This document shows positions 16,597 to 24,746 of a stretch of 64,000 nt of DNA, piece by piece. Location of the stretch: positions 1 through 64,000 of the forward strand of contig JAEZKP010000047.1 of NCBI GenBank assembly GCA_023436145.1, written 5' to 3'. The stretch is from Fibrobacterota bacterium. Its GTDB lineage: Bacteria; Fibrobacterota; Chitinivibrionia; Chitinivibrionales; Chitinispirillaceae. Position 1 is the stretch's first letter. Each line of letters starts with the position of its first letter. The notes under the pieces are model-generated. The model did no database searches. It worked only from the letters and a program-made list of their open reading frames with translations, and was not told the origin of the DNA. A program made the position numbers and the translations under genes.

Positions 16597-17474
16597 TACC
16601 AAAAGAAGTTCTTCAAAAAGTCCGCCATATAGAAATCAAGACCAAGCGTATTGTCGATTCGATAATATCCGGAGGATATCACAGTGCTTTTAAAGGTAAA
16701 GGTATGGAATTTTCCGAGGTTCGGGGATATATCGATGGAGATGATATACGTACAATTGACTGGAATGTCACTGCCCGTATGGGAGATCCATATGTCAAAA
16801 AGCATGTAGAAGAACGTGAGTTGACTGTAATGCTCATGGTCGATGCATCCGCATCCGGTAATTTCGGAACTGTTAACAAACTCAAAGGTGAGATCGCGGT
16901 AGAACTCTGTGCGCTTCTGGCTTTTTCTGCCATTAAGAATAATGACCGGGTTGGGCTCATAATTTTTACATCGGATGTAGAACTTTACATTCCCCCAAAA
17001 AAAGGTAAAAACCATGTGCTGCATGTGATTAGAGAACTGCTGTTTTTTAAACCGGCACATCCGGGAACCAATGTAACTGAGGCACTCAAATTTCTTAATC
17101 GTGTGCAGACCAAAAAAGCAGTGACCTTTCTGGTTTCCGATTTCTTTGCATCTCCATTTGATGCAGCACTGAGAATTTCCTCTAAAAGGCATGACCTGAT
17201 AGCTATCCGGGTCAATGATCCCAGAGAAATGGTTTTCCCTGATTCGGGGCTTATTGAGCTTGAAGATGCAGAAACCGGAGCAACAGTCCTGGTGGATTCA
17301 GGAAGTAAACAGTTCAGAATGTTTTACACACAGGAAATGAAGAATAGACAGGAATTTATCAGCAATCTTTTTAAAACTTCCGGTATCGATGAGATACGAA
17401 TTTCCACAGAAACCGGATATGTCGACCCCCTAATTCACTTTTTCAAGAAACGTGAAAAAATGCTGCAAAGGTAA
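16593..17474 (+). CDS. DUF58 / vWA-like protein, MoxR partner
   Basis: Partner protein of MoxR ATPases. The 293 residues show the DUF58 signature: SAFKGKGMEFSEVRGY followed by DGDDIRTIDWNVTAR (about residues 30-65). A von Willebrand A-like core follows whose metal site DASAS (in MLMVDASASG) is intact, with TNVTEALKFL and FLVSDFF further on. It is soluble, lacking the membrane helices seen in longer DUF58 proteins. The start overlaps the TPR gene stop (four bases). The batA/batB-type genes usual in such operons are absent; an M20 peptidase gene follows after two bases. Confidence 0.9.
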   Translation: MIPKEVLQKVRHIEIKTKRIVDSIISGGYHSAFKGKGMEFSEVRGYIDGDDIRTIDWNVTARMGDPYVKKHVEERELTVMLMVDASASGNFGTVNKLKGEIAVELCALLAFSAIKNNDRVGLIIFTSDVELYIPPKKGKNHVLHVIRELLFFKPAHPGTNVTEALKFLNRVQTKKAVTFLVSDFFASPFDAALRISSKRHDLIAIRVNDPREMVFPDSGLIELEDAETGATVLVDSGSKQFRMFYTQEMKNRQEFISNLFKTSGIDEIRISTETGYVDPLIHFFKKREKMLQR

Positions 17475-17476
17475 AT

Positions 17477-18670
17477 ATGAGCCTTACTATTAATGATAAA
17501 GAACTGGATTCACTGATCGATAGTATTTTACCTGAAACGACAGGTATCCGCAGGATTATTCACCAGAATCCGGAACTCTCAGGATCTGAAAAAGAAACGG
17601 CAAGAGTGGTTTATGATCAACTTAAGAAGATTGGCCTGAAACCATCCTTTCATCTTGACAAAACCGCCGTAACCGCATCATTGAATAACGGTAGAGGCAA
17701 ACTGATAGTGCTTCGTGCAGACATGGACGCGCTGCCAATAGAAGAGCAGACTGGTTTACCTTATGCATCCAGAAAAAAGGGCATTATGCATGCCTGCGGT
17801 CATGATTTACATACAGCTGTACTTCTGGGTGCGGCCTCTATACTGAATAATATTAAAAACAGATGGAAGGGCAGCATATTATTTCTTTTCCAGCCATCAG
17901 AAGAGGTTGAACCCGGTGGAGCTTACAGATTTATTAAAGGTGGAATATTTCCCAAGAAAGCAGATGCGGTTTTTGGATTGCATGTGTCCACAGACCATCC
18001 TTATAATATTATTGGAGTTAAAGAGGGGATGGATTTTGCCGGAGTAACCACCTTTGACGTTACCATTAATGGTAAAGGTGGACATGGAGGGACACCGGAG
18101 AAAACCATAGACCCGGTAATCTGCGCTGCAGCAATAATTACTCAACTGCAGACTCTTATCAGCAGAGAAATATCCAGGTTCACACCCGCAACTCTCTCCA
18201 TTGGATCTTTGCATGCAGGAAGCATCAGAAATATAATCCCTGATCAGGCAATCATGCAGGGGACTCTCCGTACACACTCCAAGGAATGCATGGACCTAAT
18301 GATAAAGCGAATAGAAGAAATGGTTAAATCAACAGCCAAATCCTACCGGGCAACAGCAGAGGTCTCCTTTAACCGTTCCTACCCGCCAGGTTTCAACAAC
18401 CCCGAACTAATAAATCAGTTTACCACTGAATTCTGCGAACTTGCTGGCCCACACTCCATAGCTAAAAGAGTAAACCCTTCGATGTATGCAGAGGATTTCT
18501 CGTACTATCAGGAACTCGTACCAGGAATATTTGTGCATCTGGGTGTTGCAGATGACAAAAAAAGATCTGCAGAAAATGGAATCCACTGTTCAAAATTCAA
18601 TCCTGACGAAAGAGCGATCAAAACCGGAATTGCTGCCCATACAGCATTTGCTCTTAAGTTACTGAACTAA
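17477..18670 (+). CDS. M20 family amidohydrolase (N-acyl amino acid / hippurate hydrolase type)
   Basis: Metallohydrolase predicted to cleave acyl groups from N-acyl amino acids or related amides. The 397-residue product has the M20D pattern: VLRADMDALPIEEQTGLPYAS, metal ligands in HACGHDLHTA, the Glu pair in QPSEEVEPGGAY, the His in FGLHVSTD, a dimerisation domain with GGHGGTPEKTIDPV, and the C-terminal ligand region MYAEDFSYY. Substrate cannot be read from the sequence. It follows the DUF58 gene by two bases and is probably its last co-transcribed gene. GAGACG/CGTCTC arms near 18673-18700 may end both this gene and the convergent ptsN-like gene. Confidence 0.92.
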   Translation: MSLTINDKELDSLIDSILPETTGIRRIIHQNPELSGSEKETARVVYDQLKKIGLKPSFHLDKTAVTASLNNGRGKLIVLRADMDALPIEEQTGLPYASRKKGIMHACGHDLHTAVLLGAASILNNIKNRWKGSILFLFQPSEEVEPGGAYRFIKGGIFPKKADAVFGLHVSTDHPYNIIGVKEGMDFAGVTTFDVTINGKGGHGGTPEKTIDPVICAAAIITQLQTLISREISRFTPATLSIGSLHAGSIRNIIPDQAIMQGTLRTHSKECMDLMIKRIEEMVKSTAKSYRATAEVSFNRSYPPGFNNPELINQFTTEFCELAGPHSIAKRVNPSMYAEDFSYYQELVPGIFVHLGVADDKKRSAENGIHCSKFNPDERAIKTGIAAHTAFALKLLN

Positions 18671-18701
18671 TAGAGACGGCCACCACAGACTGGCGTCTCC
18701 T

Positions 18702-19169
18702 TTATTCAATGTACTTATTTTCACTCTTTATGATGACATCAAGAAACTGCTCGGCTGTATTGACATTGAGTAATTTTTTCCTGACATCCTCATAAGACAT
18801 GATCCTTGAAAGAGAAGAAAGTATCTGAGTGTGTTCTGCGGAAGTGTTCATTGGGGAGATCATCATGAAAAGCAGATGGACCGGTTGTTCATCGATAGCA
18901 TTGAACTCGATGCCATTTTTGTGGCGTGCAGCCACCATATAAAGGCGGTCAATACCAGAAATTCTCGCATGTGGTATGGCAATCCCGTAACCGATTCCTG
19001 TGGACATGTCACTTTCACGTTCCAGAATTTTCTGTGATATCCCATCCCCGTCCTGCAATCCATACAAAGAGGCCATAAAGCGGGCCATTTGTGTGAGCAC
19101 TTCCCGTTTATCGATGCTATTGAGGTCAATGAGAATGGCGTTTTTCTGAAGAAGATCCTGAACTTTCAC
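18702..19169 (-). CDS. ptsN: PTS EIIA-like protein, PtsN/fructose type
   Basis: EIIA(Ntr)/fructose-type phosphocarrier. The 155 residues include the phosphorylatable His in GIAIPHARI, preceded by REVLTQMARFMA and ERESDMSTGIG, and followed by VHLLFMMISP and a helical C-terminus (RIMSYEDVRKKLL). As no sugar permease lies nearby, a regulatory PtsN role is more likely than transport. The start was set at GTG 19169 because AAAAGGA lies six bases before it; an in-frame TTG two codons upstream has no spacing for the site. It is a single gene. Confidence 0.88.
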   Translation of the reverse strand: MKVQDLLQKNAILIDLNSIDKREVLTQMARFMASLYGLQDGDGISQKILERESDMSTGIGYGIAIPHARISGIDRLYMVAARHKNGIEFNAIDEQPVHLLFMMISPMNTSAEHTQILSSLSRIMSYEDVRKKLLNVNTAEQFLDVIIKSENKYIE

Positions 19170-19307
19170 GTACAATCCTTTTGTTCATAAGTATAACTAT
19201 TGAAATAGCCCTGAAAAGTAATATTTATTTAGGTGATTTTTCCAGAGCCAATAACTCAGTCAGTGTTAAACCATCAAAGAAAGGGATATAGAAGCATTAT
19301 ACCATTA

Positions 19308-19550
19308 TTATGTATTAGAATCTCTACGAAAAACAGCATTTTTTCTTCTGCGTTGAGTGGCGACTAAAACTCGTCCTACAATATAAATTACAAAACCGGC
19401 TATAGTCACACCAAAAGCTAGTTGTGGAACGAAGTTTCCCATAAAACGGGTCTGCATATAAACCAAAAGTCCTCCCAGGGCGACCAAAAACCCGATAATC
19501 ATGACTATGATAGCATGAGAGAGGAGATATTCATAGATTTTTTTGTACAT
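19308..19550 (-). CDS. Small two-helix membrane protein, unknown
   Basis: 80 residues with two strong hydrophobic helices (about 13-32 and 42-61) joined by a short loop (QTRFMGNF) and a basic C-terminal tail (ATQRRRKNAVFRRD), which should face the cytoplasm. No family recognised. GGAGG lies nine bases before the ATG. It is alone between the PtsN-like gene and the repeat region. Confidence 0.6.
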   Translation of the reverse strand: MYKKIYEYLLSHAIIVMIIGFLVALGGLLVYMQTRFMGNFVPQLAFGVTIAGFVIYIVGRVLVATQRRRKNAVFRRDSNT

Positions 19551-19967
19551 TTAGTGTTGCCTCCAGTTTGCAGGTTATATAAAATGATTTCTGTCTGAGT
19601 ATTTTTCAAGAGTGAGGAGATAGTGGGTAGCTAAACCGGGCCTCTTCTTTCCGTCTCTGCCCCAGAGGTGAATGGTTATTTTTATCCAAATCACCTCTGG
19701 GAACAGACCTGAAGAAAAAAAATGGTTAAAAAAAGGTATGGTTCAGAACTATCTGTAGAATTCCTCCCTTAAAAAAGTATGATTACACAGTACAGGTGAT
19801 CTTTTAGACATTAAGCGCTTATAGGTTGCAATAAAGGAAACAACTAATTTCTAATAACAATATATCACCAAAAACTTTTAAGAAACAATAAAATTAGATA
19901 TACTGACTTTATTGAAAGGCAGTCGGGTGAAAATAAATATGATGTTTTTTTAGCTTTTCAGGATAGG
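19551..19967. other. 417-base intergenic region with one REP-like element
   Basis: Apart from the palindrome at 19660-19702 I see no gene. The rest is AT-rich with no convincing promoter. Confidence 0.5.
19660..19702. repeat. REP-like palindrome, copy 1
   Basis: CCCAGAGGTGA and TCACCTCTGGG arms around an ~20-base AT-rich centre. It is the leftmost of six related palindromes between 19.6 and 23.8 kb. Confidence 0.75.
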
Positions 19968-20945
19968 TTATGTAAATTCTGCATTTACCAAATTTATAAA
20001 GAAGTCCTTGCACTCTATATTGTCAAACCTGCTAATCATTCTGGAAACTGCAGATTCAGTTACCTTCAGATGCCTGGCAATCTGTGCGCCTGAGAAATCG
20101 AAACGTAACTTACCCATGTATGCAAAAAGCTCTCTTGCTGTAGATTTGACATCGAATAAGCCTTGTCTAAATATTTCCCGGGCAGGGAGACTAAGGGATC
20201 GGGTCACTTCTTCTACAACTTTTTCCATAGTCACATTCTCACTCACATGACGAGCGATTCTGGCACGTCTGCAACTGTCTAAATTCAAGATCTTTTTCAC
20301 GAATTGAGGACTTCCCAGAACCCAGGCTTCCCGTTTGTGAAAGTTGAGTTTTCCGCTGTTGGCATCTTTTAAATGCTGTATTATTTTTTCACCTTCATTA
20401 TCCAAAGTATCAAGGCACATATATTCCTTATATTTTTTTACCGGATCAGAGAGGTCAAAGAGATCAAGTACCGACTGGGTATTCAGGAGTTCATTGGAAT
20501 TATTGGTCACAATAGAATGATGGCCGCTCCATTTATAATGATCTAACTGTTCTAAGGAGCACTCGCCTTTATCCACCGGTTGCAAGTGAATAAACCGAAC
20601 CACTTCTTTTAAACGGGTCTGCTCTATCACCAACGAATTAAAGCGGGTGGCAAAAACAGTTCCATGACGTTTATTAGTCATATTGAATTTTTTGGCAATA
20701 ACGGAATTAAAATTCTGCATGGCAACTGAAATTGACTGTTCACTGGATTTAAGCAAGAGATAGTATTGGTTACTGGTTAAGGAAAAGGTATAACATGTGA
20801 GATGATATTTTTTGCAGATTCGCGTCAACAGTTTCAAGAAGAATTTTTTAAGTAAATCTTTACCGAAGATCTGAATTTCTTCTGTACCTTCAGAGAAAAT
20901 CTGATAGAAGACCTGTGGGACGATGATTCTGGGTTTGGTGCTCAT
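19968..20945 (-). CDS. REP-associated (RAYT/IS200-like) transposase homologue, probably catalytically dead, with DnaA-like C-terminus
   Basis: 325 residues. The first ~200 follow the Y1-transposase-like RAYT plan: YQIFSEG, then CYTFSLTSNQYYLLL, RHGTVFATRFNS, VVRFIHLQPVDKGEC and YKWSGHHSIV. In active members the third piece reads ...NHYHLLL; here the His-x-His is Gln-x-Tyr, and the Tyr usual in the RYIHLNP segment is Phe, so DNA nicking seems impossible. The C-terminal ~100 residues (ARELFAYMGKLR, SGAQIARHLKVTESAVSRMI) resemble the helix-turn-helix of DnaA domain IV, as in some RAYT relatives. The ATG at 20945 was chosen with GGAACC upstream; the frame extends further through a REP palindrome, which I treat as non-coding. 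Six REP-like palindromes lie nearby. Confidence 0.75.
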   Translation of the reverse strand: MSTKPRIIVPQVFYQIFSEGTEEIQIFGKDLLKKFFLKLLTRICKKYHLTCYTFSLTSNQYYLLLKSSEQSISVAMQNFNSVIAKKFNMTNKRHGTVFATRFNSLVIEQTRLKEVVRFIHLQPVDKGECSLEQLDHYKWSGHHSIVTNNSNELLNTQSVLDLFDLSDPVKKYKEYMCLDTLDNEGEKIIQHLKDANSGKLNFHKREAWVLGSPQFVKKILNLDSCRRARIARHVSENVTMEKVVEEVTRSLSLPAREIFRQGLFDVKSTARELFAYMGKLRFDFSGAQIARHLKVTESAVSRMISRFDNIECKDFFINLVNAEFT

Positions 20946-21044
20946 GGTCAGTGGTTCCTTTATTTCAGGTGGTGGATAAAGCAGAAGGAGAAGCAACTTT
21001 AGTTCCAGCCATTGTCGCCCGGGAACGGGCCGAGTTTGGTTCTC

Positions 21045-21087
21045 CCCCGGAGGTGATTTCTTAAAAGAAAACCATTCACCTCCGGGG
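21045..21087. repeat. REP-like palindrome, copy 2
   Basis: CCCCGGAGGTGA against TTCACCTCCGGGG with an inner TTTCTT/AAGAAA symmetry. Followed by AAAAGGATC, a tail shared with copies 3 and 4. Confidence 0.85.
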
Positions 21088-21244
21088 AAAAGGATCAGAG
21101 AAAGATCGGAACCTTTCTGCAGACGCAAAGATCCGAACCCAGCTAAGTCATTATCAATATCACATTTGCATTTTTTTCATGGGTACACTTCCAAAGCACT
21201 TAACTTCTATGTTGCGTTATTTTTTAATTCCGGCACAACTTCTC

Positions 21245-21287
21245 CCCCGGAGATGATTTCTTAATAGACAACCTATCACCTCCGGGG
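21245..21287. repeat. REP-like palindrome, copy 3
   Basis: Same arms as copy 2, with one change in the left arm (GGAGATGA). Followed by AAAAGGATCAG. Confidence 0.85.
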
Positions 21288-21564
21288 AAAAGGATCAGGG
21301 AAAGACTGGAACCCTTCTGCAGACGCAAAGATCTAACCCGGCTAAATCCTTATTAATATCACATATGCATTTTTTCCTGAGTACGTCTGATAACTACTCC
21401 TTCCTCTATGAAATTATGGGAGAAGAATCGTTTTTTGATTCCAAACTGATCAAATTAGAAATTTGGACTTTTATTTCTCCTGAATTATCTTTAGCTTTTC
21501 CCGATTTTTAAAAGAGAAAATGGGAAAATTTGGCCTGGAAACCGAAAACAGACAGGTCTGTTAT

Positions 21565-21607
21565 CCCGGAGGTGAATTCTTTACAGAGAAGGATTTCACC
21601 TCCGGGG
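21565..21607. repeat. REP-like palindrome, copy 4
   Basis: CCCGGAGGTGAA against TTCACCTCCGGGG with centre TTCTTTACAGAGAAGGA. It is the reverse complement of copy 6 apart from a few bases. Followed by AAAAAGGATC. It lies directly before the GT9 gene start; nothing else is seen in 21385-21633. Confidence 0.85.
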
Positions 21608-21633
21608 AAAAAGGATCGGCCGGGACTATAAAA

Positions 21634-22686
21634 ATGAAAAAACTAATTCTCCGCTGTGCCAAATACTATTGGACCTATCATTCATCCAGATCTTTTCGTG
21701 AAAACCGTCCGGACATTTCTCCTAATCGTATACTAATCACCAAGTTCGACCGACTGGGTGATTTCTTCCTGCTTGTTCCTTTCATACAGCAGCTCCAGAA
21801 TAAAGGCATCGAAATAGTGCTGATTAGTCCTCCCATCAACAAAGAGGTGATTGATCATCTGAATATCCCCATTACTTTTATTCCTTTTGACAATAGTAGT
21901 GTCGGAAGGTTTTCAGAACTTCTTAAAATGGTCAGAGAGACATCTTTCAGCCATGCCGTTAACCTGAGTATGAATGTCTGGGGGGGATTTCTGGTGAATC
22001 AATCGAAATCCACTCAAAAGACAGGACTATTGCAGGAAACGGAGCACTACGTTTACAAGGGTGTAAAGTTATTATATGATAATATTCTGAGCTACTCACC
22101 GGATACCCACAATTTTGATGTTCTCAGCAAAGTATTTACAGAGATTACAAAGGTAAAAGAATTTAGCCCCCGGATCAACACAGAGACTGCTGCTAATGGA
22201 TGGGTAACGGTTCATCCGTTTGCATCATGGAAACCCCGGCAGTGGCCACGGTACTTTGAACTTACCGGAAAGCTGGTAGACCGCGGTTACAAAGTAAGAA
22301 TAATAGGTACTCCAAATGAATTCAATAGTCTTGACATTCCTGATAATTTGCAGAGCAATCCAGCGGTTTCCTTCAAAGCTCTTTCGTCTGTTAACGATCT
22401 CATGGATCAGATAGACCAGTGTAGTGCCTTTATTGGGAGTGACTCCGGACCTGCACATTATGCCTCACTTGTTGGAAAACCAGCAACCATTATTTGGGGC
22501 CCCGGATTTTTTGAAAGAATACATCCAATGGGGAAAAATGTTCATTTCTGTATAGTACCTGTAAATTGCCGTCCATGCCGCCAGAAGGGGCCTGTTTGTC
22601 AAAGGGGTGAAAATATCTGTTTAAAAGAGATAACGGTGGAAATGGTTCTGGAAAAATTTGAAAACAATCTTTCTGTTGAAGCATAA
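21634..22686 (+). CDS. Glycosyltransferase family 9 (heptosyltransferase-like)
   Basis: GT9 enzymes transfer ADP-heptose or related sugars during LPS core synthesis at the inner-membrane cytoplasmic face. The 350-residue product has the N-terminal RILITKFDRLGDFFL motif, a mid-region VTVHPFASWKPRQWP (acceptor/donor loop), and the C-terminal donor-binding pattern FIGSDSGPAHYASLVGKP with IWGPG. A Cys-rich end (NCRPCRQKGPVC) is often seen in GT9 proteins. The start ATG 21634 (MKKLILRC) was chosen because further upstream the frame runs through a REP palindrome; ribosome site unclear. It appears to be a single gene. Confidence 0.9.
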   Translation: MKKLILRCAKYYWTYHSSRSFRENRPDISPNRILITKFDRLGDFFLLVPFIQQLQNKGIEIVLISPPINKEVIDHLNIPITFIPFDNSSVGRFSELLKMVRETSFSHAVNLSMNVWGGFLVNQSKSTQKTGLLQETEHYVYKGVKLLYDNILSYSPDTHNFDVLSKVFTEITKVKEFSPRINTETAANGWVTVHPFASWKPRQWPRYFELTGKLVDRGYKVRIIGTPNEFNSLDIPDNLQSNPAVSFKALSSVNDLMDQIDQCSAFIGSDSGPAHYASLVGKPATIIWGPGFFERIHPMGKNVHFCIVPVNCRPCRQKGPVCQRGENICLKEITVEMVLEKFENNLSVEA

Positions 22687-23017
22687 CCATATTTTTCTGA
22701 TACCTCCATCATCACCTCTTTTTTACCTTTTATCCAGACTCTGCGCCTTCGCGACTCCGCGTGAGCACGTCCAAATCCTTTTCTTCCAACCTCTTACACA
22801 GTCACAAAAAATGATCCTATTTGCAAACTATATCCAGACGCTACACTTCCAGCGGCTCTGCGTGACCAATTCCAAAATCCTGAGTGGCAATCACGTCACA
22901 ACTACCCACCCAGACAGTATTCCACCGAAGATAAAATGCACTTGATCCAAAACACTTTTTAAAATAAAATTTCTATCCTACAGTCCTACAGAATAATTCA
23001 TTCTATGGAGAGAAAAA
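22687..23017. other. 331-base intergenic region with degenerate GC-rich repeat remnants
   Basis: No gene seen. Two short pieces, CTGCGCCTTCGCGACTCCGC near 22740 and GCGGCTCTGCGTGACC near 22850, resemble each other and a piece near 26215, suggesting decayed copies of one interspersed repeat. A ribosome site for the next gene (GGAGAG) lies at its end. Confidence 0.4.
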
Positions 23018-23512
23018 ATGAATGCAGAGTTGATGATTTTTATGGAAACACTTATAAATATCGAACAGAACATGGCCAAACTGTACTGGGCATTTTCCGG
23101 AGCATATCCAAAAGATGCTGATTTCTGGAATGGTCTTGCAAAGGAGGAGGACAGTCATGCCAGACTTCTTCAGTCCAACCAGGAATTAATCCTTAAGACA
23201 CCGGAACTTCATAAGCTTCTTTTTTCATCATCACTGGAGAGTTTAAATAGTGTCAACGATAGGATCAGGAAGATACTTAATAATATCGATAGTGGACAGC
23301 CCCCCTCACATCTGGATTGTTTCGTCATTGCTTTGCAGTTGGAACAGTCTGCCGGAGATTCCCATCTTCAGCATGTGATGAATTCAAAGGAGAGATGCAG
23401 AGCGATCGAGGTATTACAAATACTTTCTGAAGGTGATCATGATCACTGTGTAAAAATCGGAGATTATATGAAATCCAAATCGATCAATAAATTCAGTGAA
23501 TCAGAAAAATAA
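23018..23512 (+). CDS. Ferritin-like / rubrerythrin-type four-helix protein
   Basis: 164 residues, all helical. Helix 1 carries Glu in INIEQNMAKLYWAFS, helix 2 carries AKEEDSHARLL (the ExxH metal pattern), helix 3 has LQLEQSAGDSHLQHV, and helix 4 has ILSEGDHDHCVKIGDYM. These Glu and His positions suit a ferritin-like di-iron site. No rubredoxin Cys knot is present, so it is not a complete rubrerythrin. Function in iron or oxidative stress is inferred only. The ATG follows GGAGAG with seven-base spacing. A REP-like palindrome begins eight bases after its stop. Confidence 0.75.
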   Translation: MNAELMIFMETLINIEQNMAKLYWAFSGAYPKDADFWNGLAKEEDSHARLLQSNQELILKTPELHKLLFSSSLESLNSVNDRIRKILNNIDSGQPPSHLDCFVIALQLEQSAGDSHLQHVMNSKERCRAIEVLQILSEGDHDHCVKIGDYMKSKSINKFSESEK

Positions 23513-23519
23513 GGAAATT

Positions 23520-23563
23520 CCCCGGAGATGAAATCATTCTCTGTAAAGAAATCACCTCTGGGG
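23520..23563. repeat. REP-like palindrome, copy 5
   Basis: CCCCGGAGATGA and TCACCTCTGGGG arms with centre CATTCTCTGTAAAGAA. It lies just past the ferritin-like gene, where it could protect the transcript end. Confidence 0.8.
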
Positions 23564-23723
23564 AAATAACTATCGGTGCACCACAGTGCCACAGACTCTA
23601 CGGATAAATCATTTCCCCTCTTGTAATCTCCGCGTCTCTGTAGTAATACAATCCCTTCCAACAACTGTTTTGATGAATAACCTGAGTCATTTATTCTCCG
23701 AACATGTATTTTAGATTTATTGT

Positions 23724-23766
23724 CCCGGAGGTGAAATCCTTCTCTGTAAAGAATTCACCTCTGGGG
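23724..23766. repeat. REP-like palindrome, copy 6
   Basis: CCCGGAGGTGAA and TTCACCTCTGGGG arms around CCTTCTCTGTAAAGAA. The same frame as the next gene runs through it, but the gene start is placed after it. Confidence 0.8.
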
Positions 23767-23799
23767 GATTTAAACCTGAACTCGTTCCAGGACAATTGG

Positions 23800-24642
23800 A
23801 TGAAGATTTCAGAAATACTCAAACTCTGCGAAAAACCCCAGATCTATTCACCATCGACTTCCACTATGTGGACCGATCCCTATATTTCCAGAAATCTGCT
23901 TCAAATTCATTTGGACCCGGAGACCGACCTGGCCAGTCGCAAGCCTGATATCATACAGAAAACATCCGAATGGATTCTTTCTCAATTAAACAATCACCCA
24001 CTCAAAATTGCAGATCTGGGTTGCGGGCCAGGGTTGTACTGCGAGCTGTTTGCAAAGAAAGGGCATTCTGTGACAGGTGTGGATTTTTCCACTCATTCAA
24101 TCGCATATGCACAGAAAAGCGCGACGGAGAAAGGATTGGAAATAGAATACCGAAATGAGAATTATGTCAACCTGGGACTTGAGCAGAATACTTATGATCT
24201 GGTCACACTTATCTACACCGATTTTGGGGTGTTATTGCCGGAAGACCGGTGTAAGGTTCTCTCTCATGTACACAGGGTACTTAAGCCGGGCGGGCTTTTC
24301 ATTTTTGATGTCAGCAATAATAAACAGGTGAAAGAAAAGTTGTCTTCAAAAACCTGGGAGTGTATGAATTCCGGGTTCTGGAAAGAGAAACCTTATCTGT
24401 GTCTCTCAGATTCCTTTTACTATGAGGAAGAGGAAGTGATTCTCTTTCAGCACACTATCTTTACCGATGATTCAAATCCGGAAATTTATCGATTCTGGAC
24501 TCATCTTTTTTCTCATGACAAACTTAAAAAGATACTCATGGATCATTCATTTGATGTTCTCAGCTTCAATGAGAAGATCATTCCTGAAGGAGGCACCTGG
24601 AATGGAGACAATGTGACTTTCACAGTGGCACAGAAAAGATAA
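23800..24642 (+). CDS. Class I SAM-dependent methyltransferase
   Basis: 280-residue protein with the Rossmann-type methyltransferase core: motif I IADLGCGPGLYCELF, motif II VTGVDFSTHSI, motif IV region YDLVTLIYTDFG and post-motif LKPGGLFIFDVSN. An extra ~100-residue C-terminal part (FYYEEEEVILFQHTIF, then FSHDKLKKILMDHSF) is typical of small-molecule methyltransferases. Substrate unknown. The ATG at 23800 is preceded by AGGA; longer frames include the REP palindrome and were rejected. It faces a lipoprotein gene, with a hairpin between. Confidence 0.85.
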   Translation: MKISEILKLCEKPQIYSPSTSTMWTDPYISRNLLQIHLDPETDLASRKPDIIQKTSEWILSQLNNHPLKIADLGCGPGLYCELFAKKGHSVTGVDFSTHSIAYAQKSATEKGLEIEYRNENYVNLGLEQNTYDLVTLIYTDFGVLLPEDRCKVLSHVHRVLKPGGLFIFDVSNNKQVKEKLSSKTWECMNSGFWKEKPYLCLSDSFYYEEEEVILFQHTIFTDDSNPEIYRFWTHLFSHDKLKKILMDHSFDVLSFNEKIIPEGGTWNGDNVTFTVAQKR

Positions 24643-24645
24643 GAA

Positions 24646-24674
24646 AGGGTAATAAATAATAGCATTATTACCCT
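24646..24674. terminator. Hairpin between convergent methyltransferase and lipoprotein genes
   Basis: AGGGTAATAA (24646-24655) and TTATTACCCT (24665-24674) form a perfect 10-bp stem with a 9-base loop. No T-run follows on the plus strand, so it may act as a bidirectional or weak terminator. Confidence 0.5.
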
Positions 24675-24746
24675 CTATAACACCTCAAATGAATCTTAAA
24701 ATGTTAAGGCTTTCTTCTCACAGAACCGTTTCCCCTTCTTTTTATT

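Larger units (their letters stand above)
21041..21384. repeat. Tandem duplication, ~146-bp units with 200-bp period, each carrying a REP-like palindrome
   Basis: Bases 21041-21186 and 21241-21384 are close copies (roughly nine bases in ten match by eye), starting TCTCCCCCGGAG and ending GTAC. They share the inner CTTCTGCAGACGCAAAGATC block and the ATCACAT-TGCATTTTTT tail. They are separated by ~54 unrelated bases. It lies just upstream of the RAYT-like gene. Confidence 0.85.

Noticed and set aside
16509..17192. Long antisense reading frame across the DUF58 gene (227 codons)
   Set aside because: Cys- and Phe-rich composition, no ribosome site, and fully covered by a well-supported gene on the other strand.
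20946..21128. N-terminal extension of the RAYT-like gene
   Set aside because: Also runs through a REP palindrome; the internal ATG at 20945 gives a normal family start.
21520..21633. N-terminal extension of the GT9 gene through the REP palindrome
   Set aside because: The extra residues translate the palindrome; the family begins at the MKKLILRC start.
19660..23766. CRISPR-like reading of the six palindromes
   Set aside because: Unequal distances, interspersed genes, both orientations; fits REP elements instead.
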